This document shows positions 17,962 through 26,428 of a stretch of DNA of 64,000 bases, one piece after another; the first letter of the stretch is position 1, and each line of letters starts with the position of its first letter. This DNA is from Sulfurimonas sp. RIFOXYD12_FULL_33_39 (GTDB taxonomy: Bacteria; Campylobacterota; Campylobacteria; Campylobacterales; Sulfurimonadaceae): the NCBI GenBank assembly GCA_001829785.1, contig MICF01000003.1:77883-141882 (forward strand), read 5' to 3'. The position numbers were made by a program, and so were the translations under genes. A model generated the notes under the pieces. It did no database searches. It was not told the origin of the DNA and saw only the letters and a program-made list of their open reading frames with translations.

Positions 17962-18810
17962 TTAGTTCTTTAGATATATGCCGCTATCTTTGACTTCAAT
18001 CTCCCCACTATCTTGTAGAGCGGTTAAAGAGCGCTTATAGGCTTTTTTACTTAATCCAAAAACATTCTGAATTAATTCAGGGTCACTTTTATAGTTGTAC
18101 GGCATTGCTCCGGCATTTTGTTTTAATAATGATAAAACTTTTTGACATGAAACATCTTTTTGTTTTACCCCGCCAGCTTGCAAGCTCAAATCTATACAGC
18201 CGTCTTTTCTGATAGTTTTTACATGTGCTTTTTTTTGGTTACCTATATCAATTTTTTCAAATATTTCGTTATGGTATATGAGACCTTCGTACTTACCTTC
18301 AACAAGACATTTAAAGCCAAGAGGAGTTTTTGTAATTATAGTTATATCTACCTCTTTATGCGGTACTATTCCTTTTGGCTTTTTATCAAAAATATTGCCT
18401 AGTTTTTCAGTTCCCACAAGGCGGTGAGTTTTTTCATCGTAAACTACTTTTAAAAATCTCTTATCGCCGATTTTAAATCTCTCTTTTTGAAACATATTTG
18501 GTACAAATAAATCTTTGGCAAGTCCCCAGTTTACAAATGCTCCAAACGGTGCCACATCGACAACTTCAAAAAGGGCAAACTCATCAAGCATCGCTTTTGG
18601 TTTAAGTGTTGTTGCAATTAATCTATCTTCTGAATCGGTATATAAAAAAACTTCCAAAAGTGTGTCGTCTTGCATTTCGTTTGTAACATAAGATTGCGGT
18701 AAAAGCACATCTTTTTCATCAAGTGACTCTAAAAATATACCATGCGGGGTATGTCTGTCAATTCGTAAGCAGTTTATTCGCCCCAATGTTAAATGTTCAT
18801 TTTGTAGCAA
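17962..18810 (-). CDS. S1-domain RNA-binding protein, CvfB/YitL family
   Basis: The 282-residue protein has tandem S1-like OB folds and a C-terminal winged helix. Visible marks are LGRINCLRIDRHTPHGIFLE at the N-terminus, EVVDVAPFGAFVNWGLAKDL near residue 83, and TKTPLGFKCLVEGKYEGLIY near 160. The helical end is VFGLSKKAYKRSLTALQDSG. CvfB of Staphylococcus binds RNA and affects virulence gene expression; the role in this phylum is unknown. It is the first gene of a three-gene minus-strand operon. Confidence 0.83.
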   Translation of the reverse strand: MLQNEHLTLGRINCLRIDRHTPHGIFLESLDEKDVLLPQSYVTNEMQDDTLLEVFLYTDSEDRLIATTLKPKAMLDEFALFEVVDVAPFGAFVNWGLAKDLFVPNMFQKERFKIGDKRFLKVVYDEKTHRLVGTEKLGNIFDKKPKGIVPHKEVDITIITKTPLGFKCLVEGKYEGLIYHNEIFEKIDIGNQKKAHVKTIRKDGCIDLSLQAGGVKQKDVSCQKVLSLLKQNAGAMPYNYKSDPELIQNVFGLSKKAYKRSLTALQDSGEIEVKDSGIYLKN

Positions 18811-18858
18811 ACTATTTCCTCAAAAGCGAATTTTTTTGACATTATATCTGTTTAATAT

Positions 18859-19581
18859 TTATTTATCGTAGAGATAGAGCTTGTTGTATTTAATCATACT
18901 GCTTAAATCTTGCGTATATTTTGCTCCGATTTCAGAGTATTTATCTAACTTTTGTACCAAAATCAGAGGGTCGTCTATTTCCATTTTAAGCTCTCTAAAA
19001 TCTTTGTAGGCGCTTGAGCGGGCAAGTGTCTTATAGTAGTCTCTTACGGAATCTTTTATATTTGAGTATTTTTTAAGCCAAATTGTTTTTTCGCCTCTCA
19101 TAAGAGAAGCTGCTATTCGCGGTTTATTTTCATTAATAGACCACATGCCAAAAAGATTGTTAGCTTCTTTAAAAAACCTTGATTTTCCCCATGCACTCTC
19201 TATCGCAGCTTGAGCGATAGCTATACTTATAGGATGCGGTTTTAGTGCCATAAGCAGTTCCTCATTACTCTCTACTTGATAAGATTTTTTTAAATCAGAA
19301 ATTTTCTGGCTATACTCATCGTTTGTTAAATTTTCACAAATATCATAGTATTGAAGTTCAAGTTCATCATGAACTTCATTTATAGCAGGTACAATTAAGT
19401 TACAAAAATGCTCTTTTTTCTCAGATATGCTAACCACATCGCTAATTAATTTTTTTTCTACTTTTTTAATTTTAGTGACATGTGCTTTTGGCATTTCAGG
19501 TTGCGAAAAAGCATATTCAATATTAACAATAAGCAAAATTATTAAAAATGAGAGTATCGTATTTTCAGATAAAAATTTCAA
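18859..19581 (-). CDS. Bax-like glucosaminidase-domain protein
   Basis: It probably cleaves peptidoglycan glycan strands in the periplasm. A signal anchor (ILSFLIILLIVNIEYAFS) opens the 240-residue protein. The glucosaminidase core is AIAQAAIESAWGKSRFFKEA followed by NNLFGMWS, with the catalytic Glu in AAIESAWG, and later SYRDYYKTL-type VRDYYKTLARSSAYKDFREL. The start is TTG 19581 with GGAG 8 bases upstream, overlapping the stop of the upstream radical SAM gene by 4 bases (TTGA). In some bacteria Bax-type enzymes help flagella cross the wall. Confidence 0.83.
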   Translation of the reverse strand: MKFLSENTILSFLIILLIVNIEYAFSQPEMPKAHVTKIKKVEKKLISDVVSISEKKEHFCNLIVPAINEVHDELELQYYDICENLTNDEYSQKISDLKKSYQVESNEELLMALKPHPISIAIAQAAIESAWGKSRFFKEANNLFGMWSINENKPRIAASLMRGEKTIWLKKYSNIKDSVRDYYKTLARSSAYKDFRELKMEIDDPLILVQKLDKYSEIGAKYTQDLSSMIKYNKLYLYDK

Positions 19582-20828
19582 ATTAAAAACTCCATATCTA
19601 ATTTCTTTGAGTAAGCTCCAAGCATCGCTCTTTCAAAATCGTTATTTGTTGAGTATTGGTATCCAAATGTCTTGCCCCACATTTCATGCTCTTCCATGCA
19701 CAAATAGAAAAAAACATCATTATGCCATGGTTTAAAAGAGTCGTAAGCATGTTTAAACATCTCTACTTTTGTTTTATCGGGATAGGAGTTTTTGCCGCTT
19801 GCATTTTCAAATGGCATTTGGGTTATTTTGCTTTTAAACTCTCGTTTTCTTAACTGTTTAATAACAGGTTTTATAAAAGTCAGTGTGCCGAAACTAACTA
19901 GTACTACCTCGCTGCTTTTAAACTCTTTTATTAATCTTTTATAAACATCTTCATACTCGTTTAAGTAGTTTTCATATTCTACTATCGGATGAAAATGAAA
20001 ACCGACTTTTATACCTTTGTCTGCAATATCTCTTGCCGCTTTTATACGTTTATTTAGTGAAGCCGTTAGATGCTCTTCGTTTTCTATAATTATTTGTGTA
20101 TTAAGAGACCATGTGCATATTATATTTTTAGGCACCTCATTTTCTAAAAAGTATTTGATATTGTCAGACTTTGTTTTAAACTCTAATATAACATTTGGAT
20201 TTGTTTTTGCAAAAAGAAACAGAGCATCTAAAATGCCCTCTTTGTTTCCCCATAAAAGAGAGTCTGAAGATTGACCTGTGCCGATATGGTAAGTTTTGCT
20301 TTTATCAAGATCTAAATTTTGCAGTTTTGTTGCAAAACTACTATCAAACGTAATCGTGTTTTGGTTATAAAATGATTGTATAGAGCAGTATGAGCAGTCA
20401 AAACCGCAACTCTGCACAGCATCAAGAGTCATAAGGTTACAGCATCTTGTTTTTTGGCTCGCAACCGGACATAATCCTAATCCAAAACCATCTTTGTCTT
20501 CTGTCTTAAAGCTAAATTTTTGTTCATCTCTTACATGTTTTAGTTCAAAATTTTTATATGAGTTTGGTTTTCTTCTTATATCTTCGTAAGTTTTTATAAT
20601 TTTTTCAAAGATAACTTTTTTTTGAGTATGATTGGGAAAAATCTCTATAATTGTCTTTTCATTCCACATCCCCAAGTCTCTGGTGATATCGATTAGTTGT
20701 CTTATTTGTGAAAAAGAGAACTTAAATTCAATCGATTTTTCTTTTATAAACACCTGCTCGTTTACCGGAAGTTTATGAAAAATCGTACTTTTTATAGAGT
20801 TCTCAAATTTGATTAGATTTAAATTCAT
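19578..20828 (-). CDS. Spore photoproduct lyase-like radical SAM protein
   Basis: The 416-residue protein has the 4Fe-4S motif CGFDCSYC (Cys141, Cys145, Cys148, a CX3CX2C motif). The usual downstream pattern of spore photoproduct lyase relatives (COG1533) follows, for example the TYHIGTGQSSDSLLW segment. In spore formers the enzyme repairs a thymine dimer; this organism is not expected to sporulate, so the substrate is open. A second cysteine group, CPVASQKTRCC (120-130), lies before the cluster motif. It is coupled to the Bax-like gene by a 4-base overlap. Confidence 0.82.
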   Translation of the reverse strand: MNLNLIKFENSIKSTIFHKLPVNEQVFIKEKSIEFKFSFSQIRQLIDITRDLGMWNEKTIIEIFPNHTQKKVIFEKIIKTYEDIRRKPNSYKNFELKHVRDEQKFSFKTEDKDGFGLGLCPVASQKTRCCNLMTLDAVQSCGFDCSYCSIQSFYNQNTITFDSSFATKLQNLDLDKSKTYHIGTGQSSDSLLWGNKEGILDALFLFAKTNPNVILEFKTKSDNIKYFLENEVPKNIICTWSLNTQIIIENEEHLTASLNKRIKAARDIADKGIKVGFHFHPIVEYENYLNEYEDVYKRLIKEFKSSEVVLVSFGTLTFIKPVIKQLRKREFKSKITQMPFENASGKNSYPDKTKVEMFKHAYDSFKPWHNDVFFYLCMEEHEMWGKTFGYQYSTNNDFERAMLGAYSKKLDMEFLI

Positions 20829-20870
20829 GGCGGAATTTTATCTAATTTTTTTGAATATTTACGTTTACAA

Positions 20871-22793
20871 TTACTTATAGAGCTTTTTATTGTACATGTG
20901 ATCTAGTGCTAAAACAAAAGAAAGAGCGTCTTTCTCTAGTTCTAAATCACTCTCGATTGGCGTTAAATGATTGCTTTTATCAAGATATGTTTTTGGATTT
21001 TTATATAAAAATGTAAGCGGTTTTTGTTCCGGTCTGACAATTGCTACTTTATCATCTACCCTTAGGGCATAGGAAGTGTGAAATTGCATTAAAGAGATAT
21101 TTTGTTTTTCATTACTAAAGATAGAGTGACCCATAATCGGGTATTTTAAATCCAAGCCTATTAAATCTAGTGCCGTTGCTAACACGTCTGGTTGAGTAGC
21201 TATTTTATCATAAACTATAGGTTTTATTCCTTCGCCTAATATCATGGCGGGAATATGAAACATATCAACAGGAACCATGTCATCTCCGTAAACTCTTACA
21301 TTATGATCTGCAACGACTACGAAAATAGTATCTTTATAGTACGGCTCTTTTTTTGCGAGTTCAAAAAAGCGCCCAATTGCATAGTCTGCATACTTGATTG
21401 CATTTTTAACGCTGTTGGCGGGAACATCTTTTATCAGTTCAATCTTTTCGCACGGAAACTCAAATGGTGAATGGTTTGACTGCGAGAACATAACGGTAGC
21501 AAACTTTTGCCCTTTTACATGTAGCTTTTTAAACTCTTCATTTGCTTTAACAACCAAATCCTCATCACAAACTCCCCATGGAGCTACAAAAGTCGGGTTT
21601 TCAAATTTTGGCTGATCTACAATCTCATCAAATCCGTTTCCTAGATACCAACCGCGCATATTGTCAAATCTGCTCTCTCCTCCGTAAATAAACGAGGTAT
21701 GGTATCCAAAGGGTTTAAGAGCTGAAGCTATAGTAAAAAAATCGTTTTGTGATTTATTTCTTTTTAGTACTCCCACACCTGGAACTGCAAGATTTCCTGC
21801 ACTGACTCCTGCAAGTCCTCTAACGCTTCTTGTTCCGTTAGAGTACAAATCCTTAAATAAAATAGCCTCTTTGCTTAGAGCGTTAAAGTGAGGAGTTATT
21901 CCATTTTCTCCGCCGACTGCATTTACAAATTGGTATCCCATGCTCTCTTGAACAAATATAACAAGATTTTTTGGCTTATCTGTCTTGAAGTTGCTTTTTA
22001 CGACTCTTGAGAATGAAAAATTATCATTATCGTTTGACTCAATATTGAGTCTTTTTTTTACTCTATCAAACGCCTCTTTCATATCCATTTTGCCGTACTG
22101 TTTTACTTTCTTGCCTTCATGTACGTTATTGCTGTATATAGCATAACCTATGCTGTAGAGTGAATTTTTTGTTATCTCGTTTACCATTCTGTTTGTGCTG
22201 TACATAGCATCTGATATATTTGCCCCTCTATGTCCAAACGATGATCGTACACCGATAAAAAGAATTAATAAGATAGGTAAAAATAGTAATATACGTTTTT
22301 TATAGCCTATCTCCAATATATCTACGACACTATCTTTTGCATATTTCAAATATAAATAGATAAATATCCCAATCATACTAAAAGCGATAAAAAGCTCTAG
22401 TCTATAATCTGCAAATATCATTGAAAAAACTTCTTTAGGATATATGAGATACTCTACAAAAAGATAGTTAGGACGAACATCATATTGAGCTATAAAAGGA
22501 AAAGTCGCATTTTCTATATATATAAGAATTGATAAAACTATTAAAAAATAGTATTTTAGAAATTTGCTAGTAAAATATTTTAGTTTATTGGGAGTGAACG
22601 AGAGAAAAATAAGAGGAATTACCAAAAGTATAGAAGCTGTTATAGTGTCCATTCTAAGCCCATGGATAAAAGTTAGCCAATAGTTCACGTCGCTGTTTTT
22701 AAAATTGTCAAAATATAGTATAAAGAGAGACAGTCTTCCTATAAAAAATATTGATATCATGTAAAAATAATATTTTAATAATTGTTTAAACAT
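20871..22793 (-). CDS. LtaS/MdoB-like membrane phosphoglycerol-type transferase (sulfatase fold)
   Basis: The 640-residue protein has five hydrophobic helices in its first 190 residues, then a periplasmic sulfatase-fold domain. NLVIFVQESMGYQF supplies the metal-binding Glu, SNGTRSVRGLAG (Thr near residue 322) the nucleophile, SQSNHSPFEFP a substrate histidine, and VVADHNVRVYG the Asp-His metal site. This fits enzymes that transfer phosphoglycerol or phosphoethanolamine from phospholipids to glycans. The acceptor here is unknown, since this phylum lacks lipoteichoic acid. It is divergent from the PAP2 gene. Confidence 0.85.
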   Translation of the reverse strand: MFKQLLKYYFYMISIFFIGRLSLFILYFDNFKNSDVNYWLTFIHGLRMDTITASILLVIPLIFLSFTPNKLKYFTSKFLKYYFLIVLSILIYIENATFPFIAQYDVRPNYLFVEYLIYPKEVFSMIFADYRLELFIAFSMIGIFIYLYLKYAKDSVVDILEIGYKKRILLFLPILLILFIGVRSSFGHRGANISDAMYSTNRMVNEITKNSLYSIGYAIYSNNVHEGKKVKQYGKMDMKEAFDRVKKRLNIESNDNDNFSFSRVVKSNFKTDKPKNLVIFVQESMGYQFVNAVGGENGITPHFNALSKEAILFKDLYSNGTRSVRGLAGVSAGNLAVPGVGVLKRNKSQNDFFTIASALKPFGYHTSFIYGGESRFDNMRGWYLGNGFDEIVDQPKFENPTFVAPWGVCDEDLVVKANEEFKKLHVKGQKFATVMFSQSNHSPFEFPCEKIELIKDVPANSVKNAIKYADYAIGRFFELAKKEPYYKDTIFVVVADHNVRVYGDDMVPVDMFHIPAMILGEGIKPIVYDKIATQPDVLATALDLIGLDLKYPIMGHSIFSNEKQNISLMQFHTSYALRVDDKVAIVRPEQKPLTFLYKNPKTYLDKSNHLTPIESDLELEKDALSFVLALDHMYNKKLYK

Positions 22794-22920
22794 TTATAAT
22801 TTCTCCGTTGGTTTAAATATTACAAAGTATATCTTTTAAATAAACAAATATATAAACAATAGTTATAAATAAAGGTATTAAGGATAAAATTTCACACTTA
22901 TAGTAACCAAGAGAGTAGTT

Positions 22921-23628
22921 ATGTTGCACAAAAGAGGTTTGATATATATGAGAGTCGAAAAACAAATTCTAATTACATCATTTGTTTTGATAGGTATTTT
23001 CTTTTTATTTGAATTAAGCAATATTGATATATTTGTTCAAGAATTTTTTTACAATAGTACAACTCATAAGTGGTTGCTTGAACATGTAAAAGGAAGTATT
23101 TTAGATATTGTATTTTATAGCGGTATAAAAAAGGCAATTATTGTTTTTGGAGTTCTCATACTTTTTATATATATTTACTCTTTTAAAAGCGCATCTCCTC
23201 TTTTAAAAAGTTACAGAGGCGGTTTACTTATTGTTTGGTTAAGCATAGCTATTGTTCCGATGATAATAGGCACACTTAAGGCAAACACTAATGTGCCTTG
23301 TCCATGTGATTTTATGCATTTTGGCGGCGAATATCCATATATAAGAGCTCTTGATAGTATGCCCCAGGAGATTGTAAAAAAATTTAAATGTTATCCCGCA
23401 GGACATGCTAGCGGAGGATTTGCTCTTATGTCTCTCTTTTTTCTTTTTAAAGAGAAAAAGAACAGCTTTATCGCTTTTGGAGTTGCCATGATAATCGGAT
23501 GGAGCATGGGGATTTATAAAATGCTAATAGGACACCATTATTTAAGCCACACTCTAATAACTATGATTTTGGCATGGTTGCTTATACTGGTAATTTATAA
23601 AATAACCAAACGCTACTCTTTATCGTAA
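22921..23628 (+). CDS. PAP2-family membrane phosphatase
   Basis: The 235-residue protein has about six hydrophobic segments. Motif C2 is YPAGHASGG (about 157-165) and motif C3 is GHHYLSH (near 204-210), with the two catalytic histidines. The first motif, usually 'KxxxxxxRP', is not clear; KANTNVPCPCDF lies where it should be. Such enzymes remove phosphate from lipid A or undecaprenyl pyrophosphate. Two starts are possible, ATG 22921 (AGAGAG upstream) and ATG 22948 (AGAGG upstream). It is divergent from the LtaS-like gene, and both may act on envelope lipids. Confidence 0.8.
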   Translation: MLHKRGLIYMRVEKQILITSFVLIGIFFLFELSNIDIFVQEFFYNSTTHKWLLEHVKGSILDIVFYSGIKKAIIVFGVLILFIYIYSFKSASPLLKSYRGGLLIVWLSIAIVPMIIGTLKANTNVPCPCDFMHFGGEYPYIRALDSMPQEIVKKFKCYPAGHASGGFALMSLFFLFKEKKNSFIAFGVAMIIGWSMGIYKMLIGHHYLSHTLITMILAWLLILVIYKITKRYSLS

Positions 23629-23683
23629 AGTTATTTTAGTATAATCAAAGGTGTTATATTTTACATGTAGAGAGGGCAATAAA

Positions 23684-24229
23684 ATGTTTAGATACATACT
23701 TATGTTGATAGGGTTGCTTGTTTTTATGACTGGATGTTCTTTAAAAAAAGCTGATATAGATTTTGACCCTGCATTTGATATCGGCAAATTAGAAACATTT
23801 AACGTGAATTATAAAAGTAGCGACGCTTTAGCTTCTTTAAATCAAGAGAGAATATCTGAGGCAATTAAAAACGAGATTGTATCAAAAGGATATATAAACA
23901 GACTAAATGACGGAGCTGACTTTTCTATAAAATTTGAGACTTCAGCAAAGATAGAGTTCTATCCAAATACAAGCCTCGGATTTGGTATCGGTACATTTTC
24001 AAGAAGAATGGCAGTATCAATGGGAAATAGTTACGATGTAACGCAGGAGAGGGAGAGTTTAAATATTAATATGATAGATACGAAAACAAATAAAATATTT
24101 TGGAGTTCTCTTTTAATATATGATACCTATGAGACAAAATCGCCAAAAGAGCGAATAGAGTATTTCAATAAAATAGTATCCAGAATGTTAGAGGAGTTTC
24201 CTTCTCGTTTAGTTCAAAGTAAAAAGTAA
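23684..24229 (+). CDS. DUF4136-type lipoprotein
   Basis: ATG 23684, with AGAGGG 7 bases upstream, gives 181 residues that begin with a lipoprotein signal, FRYILMLIGLLVFMTGCS, whose Cys would be lipidated. The open frame starts further upstream, but those codons lack a signal and a binding site. The mature part shows NDGADFSIKFETSAKI and later LNINMIDTKTNKIFWSSLLI, as in DUF4136 outer-membrane-linked proteins of unknown function. It is preceded by TATAAT at about 23639 and may be its own unit. Confidence 0.8.
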   Translation: MFRYILMLIGLLVFMTGCSLKKADIDFDPAFDIGKLETFNVNYKSSDALASLNQERISEAIKNEIVSKGYINRLNDGADFSIKFETSAKIEFYPNTSLGFGIGTFSRRMAVSMGNSYDVTQERESLNINMIDTKTNKIFWSSLLIYDTYETKSPKERIEYFNKIVSRMLEEFPSRLVQSKK

Positions 24230-24321
24230 CAATCTAATTTGTATTGCAATTTGTCATATTATTAATCATTTTTTATAAAAATAGTTAAGATACTGCTATT
24301 TTTAAATCTTTAGGAAAAGAG

Positions 24322-24666
24322 ATGATTTTAGGAATATGTCCATATTGCGATGGCGGCAAAATTGAAGTAAGAGATAAAGAAGTAGGGGGCAAAAAAGTTA
24401 AGCTATACGCATGCTCAAATGCAAACTGGGAGACGCAAGACGGCGAGATGTTTGAACTGAGCAAAAAATCTACATGTAGTTTTAGAATTTGGCAAAACTC
24501 TCTCTCAAGATACGGAAAGTGGTTTACATATAAAGAGATAAGAGAACTTTTAGAGCAAAACAGTATAGAAGTAGAGTTTTTAAGTAAAAAATATGGCAAA
24601 AAAATATACTACAAAAAAGAATTAATCTTAGATAAAGAGTATGGAGTGAGTGTATTGTGGGATTAA
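24322..24666 (+). CDS. Small zinc-ribbon protein resembling topoisomerase C4 finger domains
   Basis: The 114-residue protein has four cysteines, C6 and C9 (CPYC), C31 and C52, spaced as in the topoisomerase IA C-terminal zinc finger. CSFRIWQN resembles the 'CxFxxW' end of that finger. The C-terminal part (YTYKEIRELLEQ and SKKYGKKIYYKKELIL) looks like a small winged or OB unit. A nucleic-acid-binding role is an inference; I see no catalytic domain. The upstream ORF on the opposite strand is a shadow. AAAAGAG provides a weak binding site. Confidence 0.6.
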   Translation: MILGICPYCDGGKIEVRDKEVGGKKVKLYACSNANWETQDGEMFELSKKSTCSFRIWQNSLSRYGKWFTYKEIRELLEQNSIEVEFLSKKYGKKIYYKKELILDKEYGVSVLWD

Positions 24667-24744
24667 TTTGTAAAAAAAAGAGTTAATTCTTACTGAAATT
24701 GCATAAAATAAATCAACTTAATAAATCTTTTACATTTGTTTGTG

Positions 24745-24750
24745 TATAAT
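24745..24750 (+). promoter_or_regulatory. -10 element of the alpha operon
   Basis: TGTGTATAAT (TATAAT at 24745-24750) is an extended -10 box. Transcription should start near 24757, about 120 bases upstream of rpmJ, so the first bases of the RNA enter the folded leader described next. No good -35 box is visible. Confidence 0.6.
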
Positions 24751-24759
24751 CCTCATCCG

Positions 24760-24858
24760 CTTTGCTGTTTTGACATGATAGTTGAGTATTTTTACCTATA
24801 TAGCAATATATAGATAAAAGTATTGGCAAGCAAAATTGTTTGCCTAAATGCAGCAAAG
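24760..24858 (+). promoter_or_regulatory. Structured leader RNA of the alpha operon (three-way-junction-like)
   Basis: CTTTGCTG (24760-24767) pairs perfectly with CAGCAAAG (24851-24858) and encloses two hairpins. P2 is 24787-24802 with 24807-24822, a 16-bp stem with one mismatch closed by a GCAA tetraloop. P3 is GGCAAG (24825-24830) with TTTGCC (24839-24844). The ribosome binding site AGGAG (24869-24873) lies 10 bases beyond. The fold would begin almost at the 5' end of the mRNA. In E. coli, S4 represses this operon at a leader pseudoknot; whether this is an S4 or S13 target is unknown. Confidence 0.6.
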
Positions 24859-24879
24859 ATTAAATAATAGGAGCTTTCT

Positions 24880-24993
24880 ATGAAAGTACGTGCTTCAGTT
24901 AAGAAGATGTGTGATGATTGTAAAGTTATCAAAAGAAAAGGCATTGTAAGAGTAATCTGCAAAGTTAAAAAACATAAACAGAGACAAGGATAA
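24880..24993 (+). CDS. rpmJ: 50S ribosomal protein L36, zinc-binding type
   Basis: The 37-residue protein [20 protein letters not shown] then [17 protein letters not shown] carries the complete zinc site (C11, C14, C27, H32), so it is the C+ form. It is too short to be caught by ordinary gene-length filters. AGGAGC lies upstream. It ends 2 bases before rpsM and is the first gene of the alpha operon. Confidence 0.96.
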   Translation: MKVRASVKKMCDDCKVIKRKGIVRVICKVKKHKQRQG

Positions 24994-24995
24994 CC

Positions 24996-25358
24996 ATGGC
25001 TCGTATTTCCGGTGTTGATTTACCTAAGAAAAAGAGAATAGAGTATGGACTAACATACGTATATGGAATTGGTCTGCATGCGTCACGTCTAATTTTAGAT
25101 GCAACGGGTATAGACTATAATAAAAGAGTTTACGAACTAAGCGAAGATGACGTAGCGGCAATCACAAAAGAGATTCGTGCTAATCATGTTGTAGAGGGTG
25201 ACCTTCGTAAACAAGTTGCAATGGACATTAAAGCACTTATGGACTTAGGTTCATACAGAGGTCTTCGTCACCGTCGTGGTCTTCCATGCCGTGGTCAAAA
25301 AACTAAGACAAATGCGCGTACTCGTAAGGGTAAACGTAAAACTGTCGGCGCAGCGTAA
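24996..25358 (+). CDS. rpsM: 30S ribosomal protein S13
   Basis: S13 forms bridges to L5 and touches the P-site tRNA. The 120 residues start [20 protein letters not shown] and end with the basic tail [20 protein letters not shown], both diagnostic. The helix-two-turn-helix region carries [21 protein letters not shown] (split here as family hallmark). It is followed by rpsK after 10 bases. Confidence 0.97.
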   Translation: MARISGVDLPKKKRIEYGLTYVYGIGLHASRLILDATGIDYNKRVYELSEDDVAAITKEIRANHVVEGDLRKQVAMDIKALMDLGSYRGLRHRRGLPCRGQKTKTNARTRKGKRKTVGAA

Positions 25359-25368
25359 GGATTAACAG

Positions 25369-25761
25369 ATGGCAAAAAGAAAAGCTGTTAGAAAAAAAAT
25401 AGTAAAGAAAAATATTGCTCGCGGTATAGTTCATATCTCTGCATCATTTAACAATACTATTGTAACTATTACGGATGAAATGGGCAACATGATTGCTTGG
25501 TCTTCTGCTGGTAGTCTTGGTTTTAAAGGTAGCAAAAAATCTACTCCGTTTGCAGCTCAAGCAGCTGTTGAAGCAGCAGTAGAAAAAGCTCAAGTACATG
25601 GTATTAAAGAACTTGGTATTAAAGTTCAAGGTCCAGGTTCAGGTCGTGAAACTGCAACAAAAGCAGTAGGTTCTATTGAAGGTATCCGTGTTACGTTTAT
25701 GAAAGACGTAACTCCACTACCACATAATGGTTGCCGCGCGCCTAAGCGTCGTAGAGTTTAA
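25369..25761 (+). CDS. rpsK: 30S ribosomal protein S11
   Basis: S11 lies on the 30S platform near the mRNA exit. The 130-residue protein shows [20 protein letters not shown], then [20 protein letters not shown], and ends with [16 protein letters not shown], all canonical. The N-terminus is basic and disordered. rpsD follows after 11 bases with AAGGAG. Confidence 0.98.
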   Translation: MAKRKAVRKKIVKKNIARGIVHISASFNNTIVTITDEMGNMIAWSSAGSLGFKGSKKSTPFAAQAAVEAAVEKAQVHGIKELGIKVQGPGSGRETATKAVGSIEGIRVTFMKDVTPLPHNGCRAPKRRRV

Positions 25762-25772
25762 GGAGATTACTG

Positions 25773-26399
25773 ATGGCAAGATATAGAGGTCCAGTAGAAA
25801 AAATCGAAAGAAGATTTGGAGTTAGCCTTAACCTAAAAGGGGAGCGTCGTTTAGCAGGTAAATCTGCATTAGAGAAACGTCCTTATGCTCCGGGTCAACA
25901 TGGTCAGCGTCGTAAAAAAACGTCAGAGTACGGTTTACAATTAAATGAGAAGCAAAAAGCAAAATTCATGTATGGTGTATCTGAGAAGCAATTCCGTGCA
26001 CTGTTTGTTGAAGCAAAAAGAAGAGAAGGTAATACGGGTACAAACCTTGTTACGCTAATCGAGCAAAGACTAGACAACGTAGTTTATCGTATGGGATTTG
26101 CAACGACTCGTCGTTTCGCACGCCAGCTTGTTACACACGGTCACCTTCTTGTTGACGGTGCTAAACTTGATATTCCTTCTTACCGTGTAAGACCGGGGCA
26201 AAAAATTGAGATTCGCGAGAGTAGCAAATCAAACGTTCAAATTACTCGTGCATTAGAGCTTACAAACCAAACTGGCTTAGCTCCATGGGTTGATATTGAT
26301 GCTGATAAAAAATTCGGTATCTTTACTCGTTTACCTGAGCGTGAAGAAGTTGTTATACCTGTAGAAGAGCGTTTAATCGTTGAGCTTTACTCGAAATAA
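25773..26399 (+). CDS. rpsD: 30S ribosomal protein S4
   Basis: S4 nucleates 30S assembly and, in E. coli, represses the alpha operon. The 208-residue protein has [18 protein letters not shown], the region [20 protein letters not shown], and the S4 RNA-binding domain with [20 protein letters not shown] and [20 protein letters not shown]. The zinc knuckle seen in some S4 proteins is absent. It lies 29 bases before rpoA. Confidence 0.97.
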   Translation: MARYRGPVEKIERRFGVSLNLKGERRLAGKSALEKRPYAPGQHGQRRKKTSEYGLQLNEKQKAKFMYGVSEKQFRALFVEAKRREGNTGTNLVTLIEQRLDNVVYRMGFATTRRFARQLVTHGHLLVDGAKLDIPSYRVRPGQKIEIRESSKSNVQITRALELTNQTGLAPWVDIDADKKFGIFTRLPEREEVVIPVEERLIVELYSK

Positions 26400-26428
26400 T
26401 AGTTAAAAATATAAAAGGCGTAAGAGAT

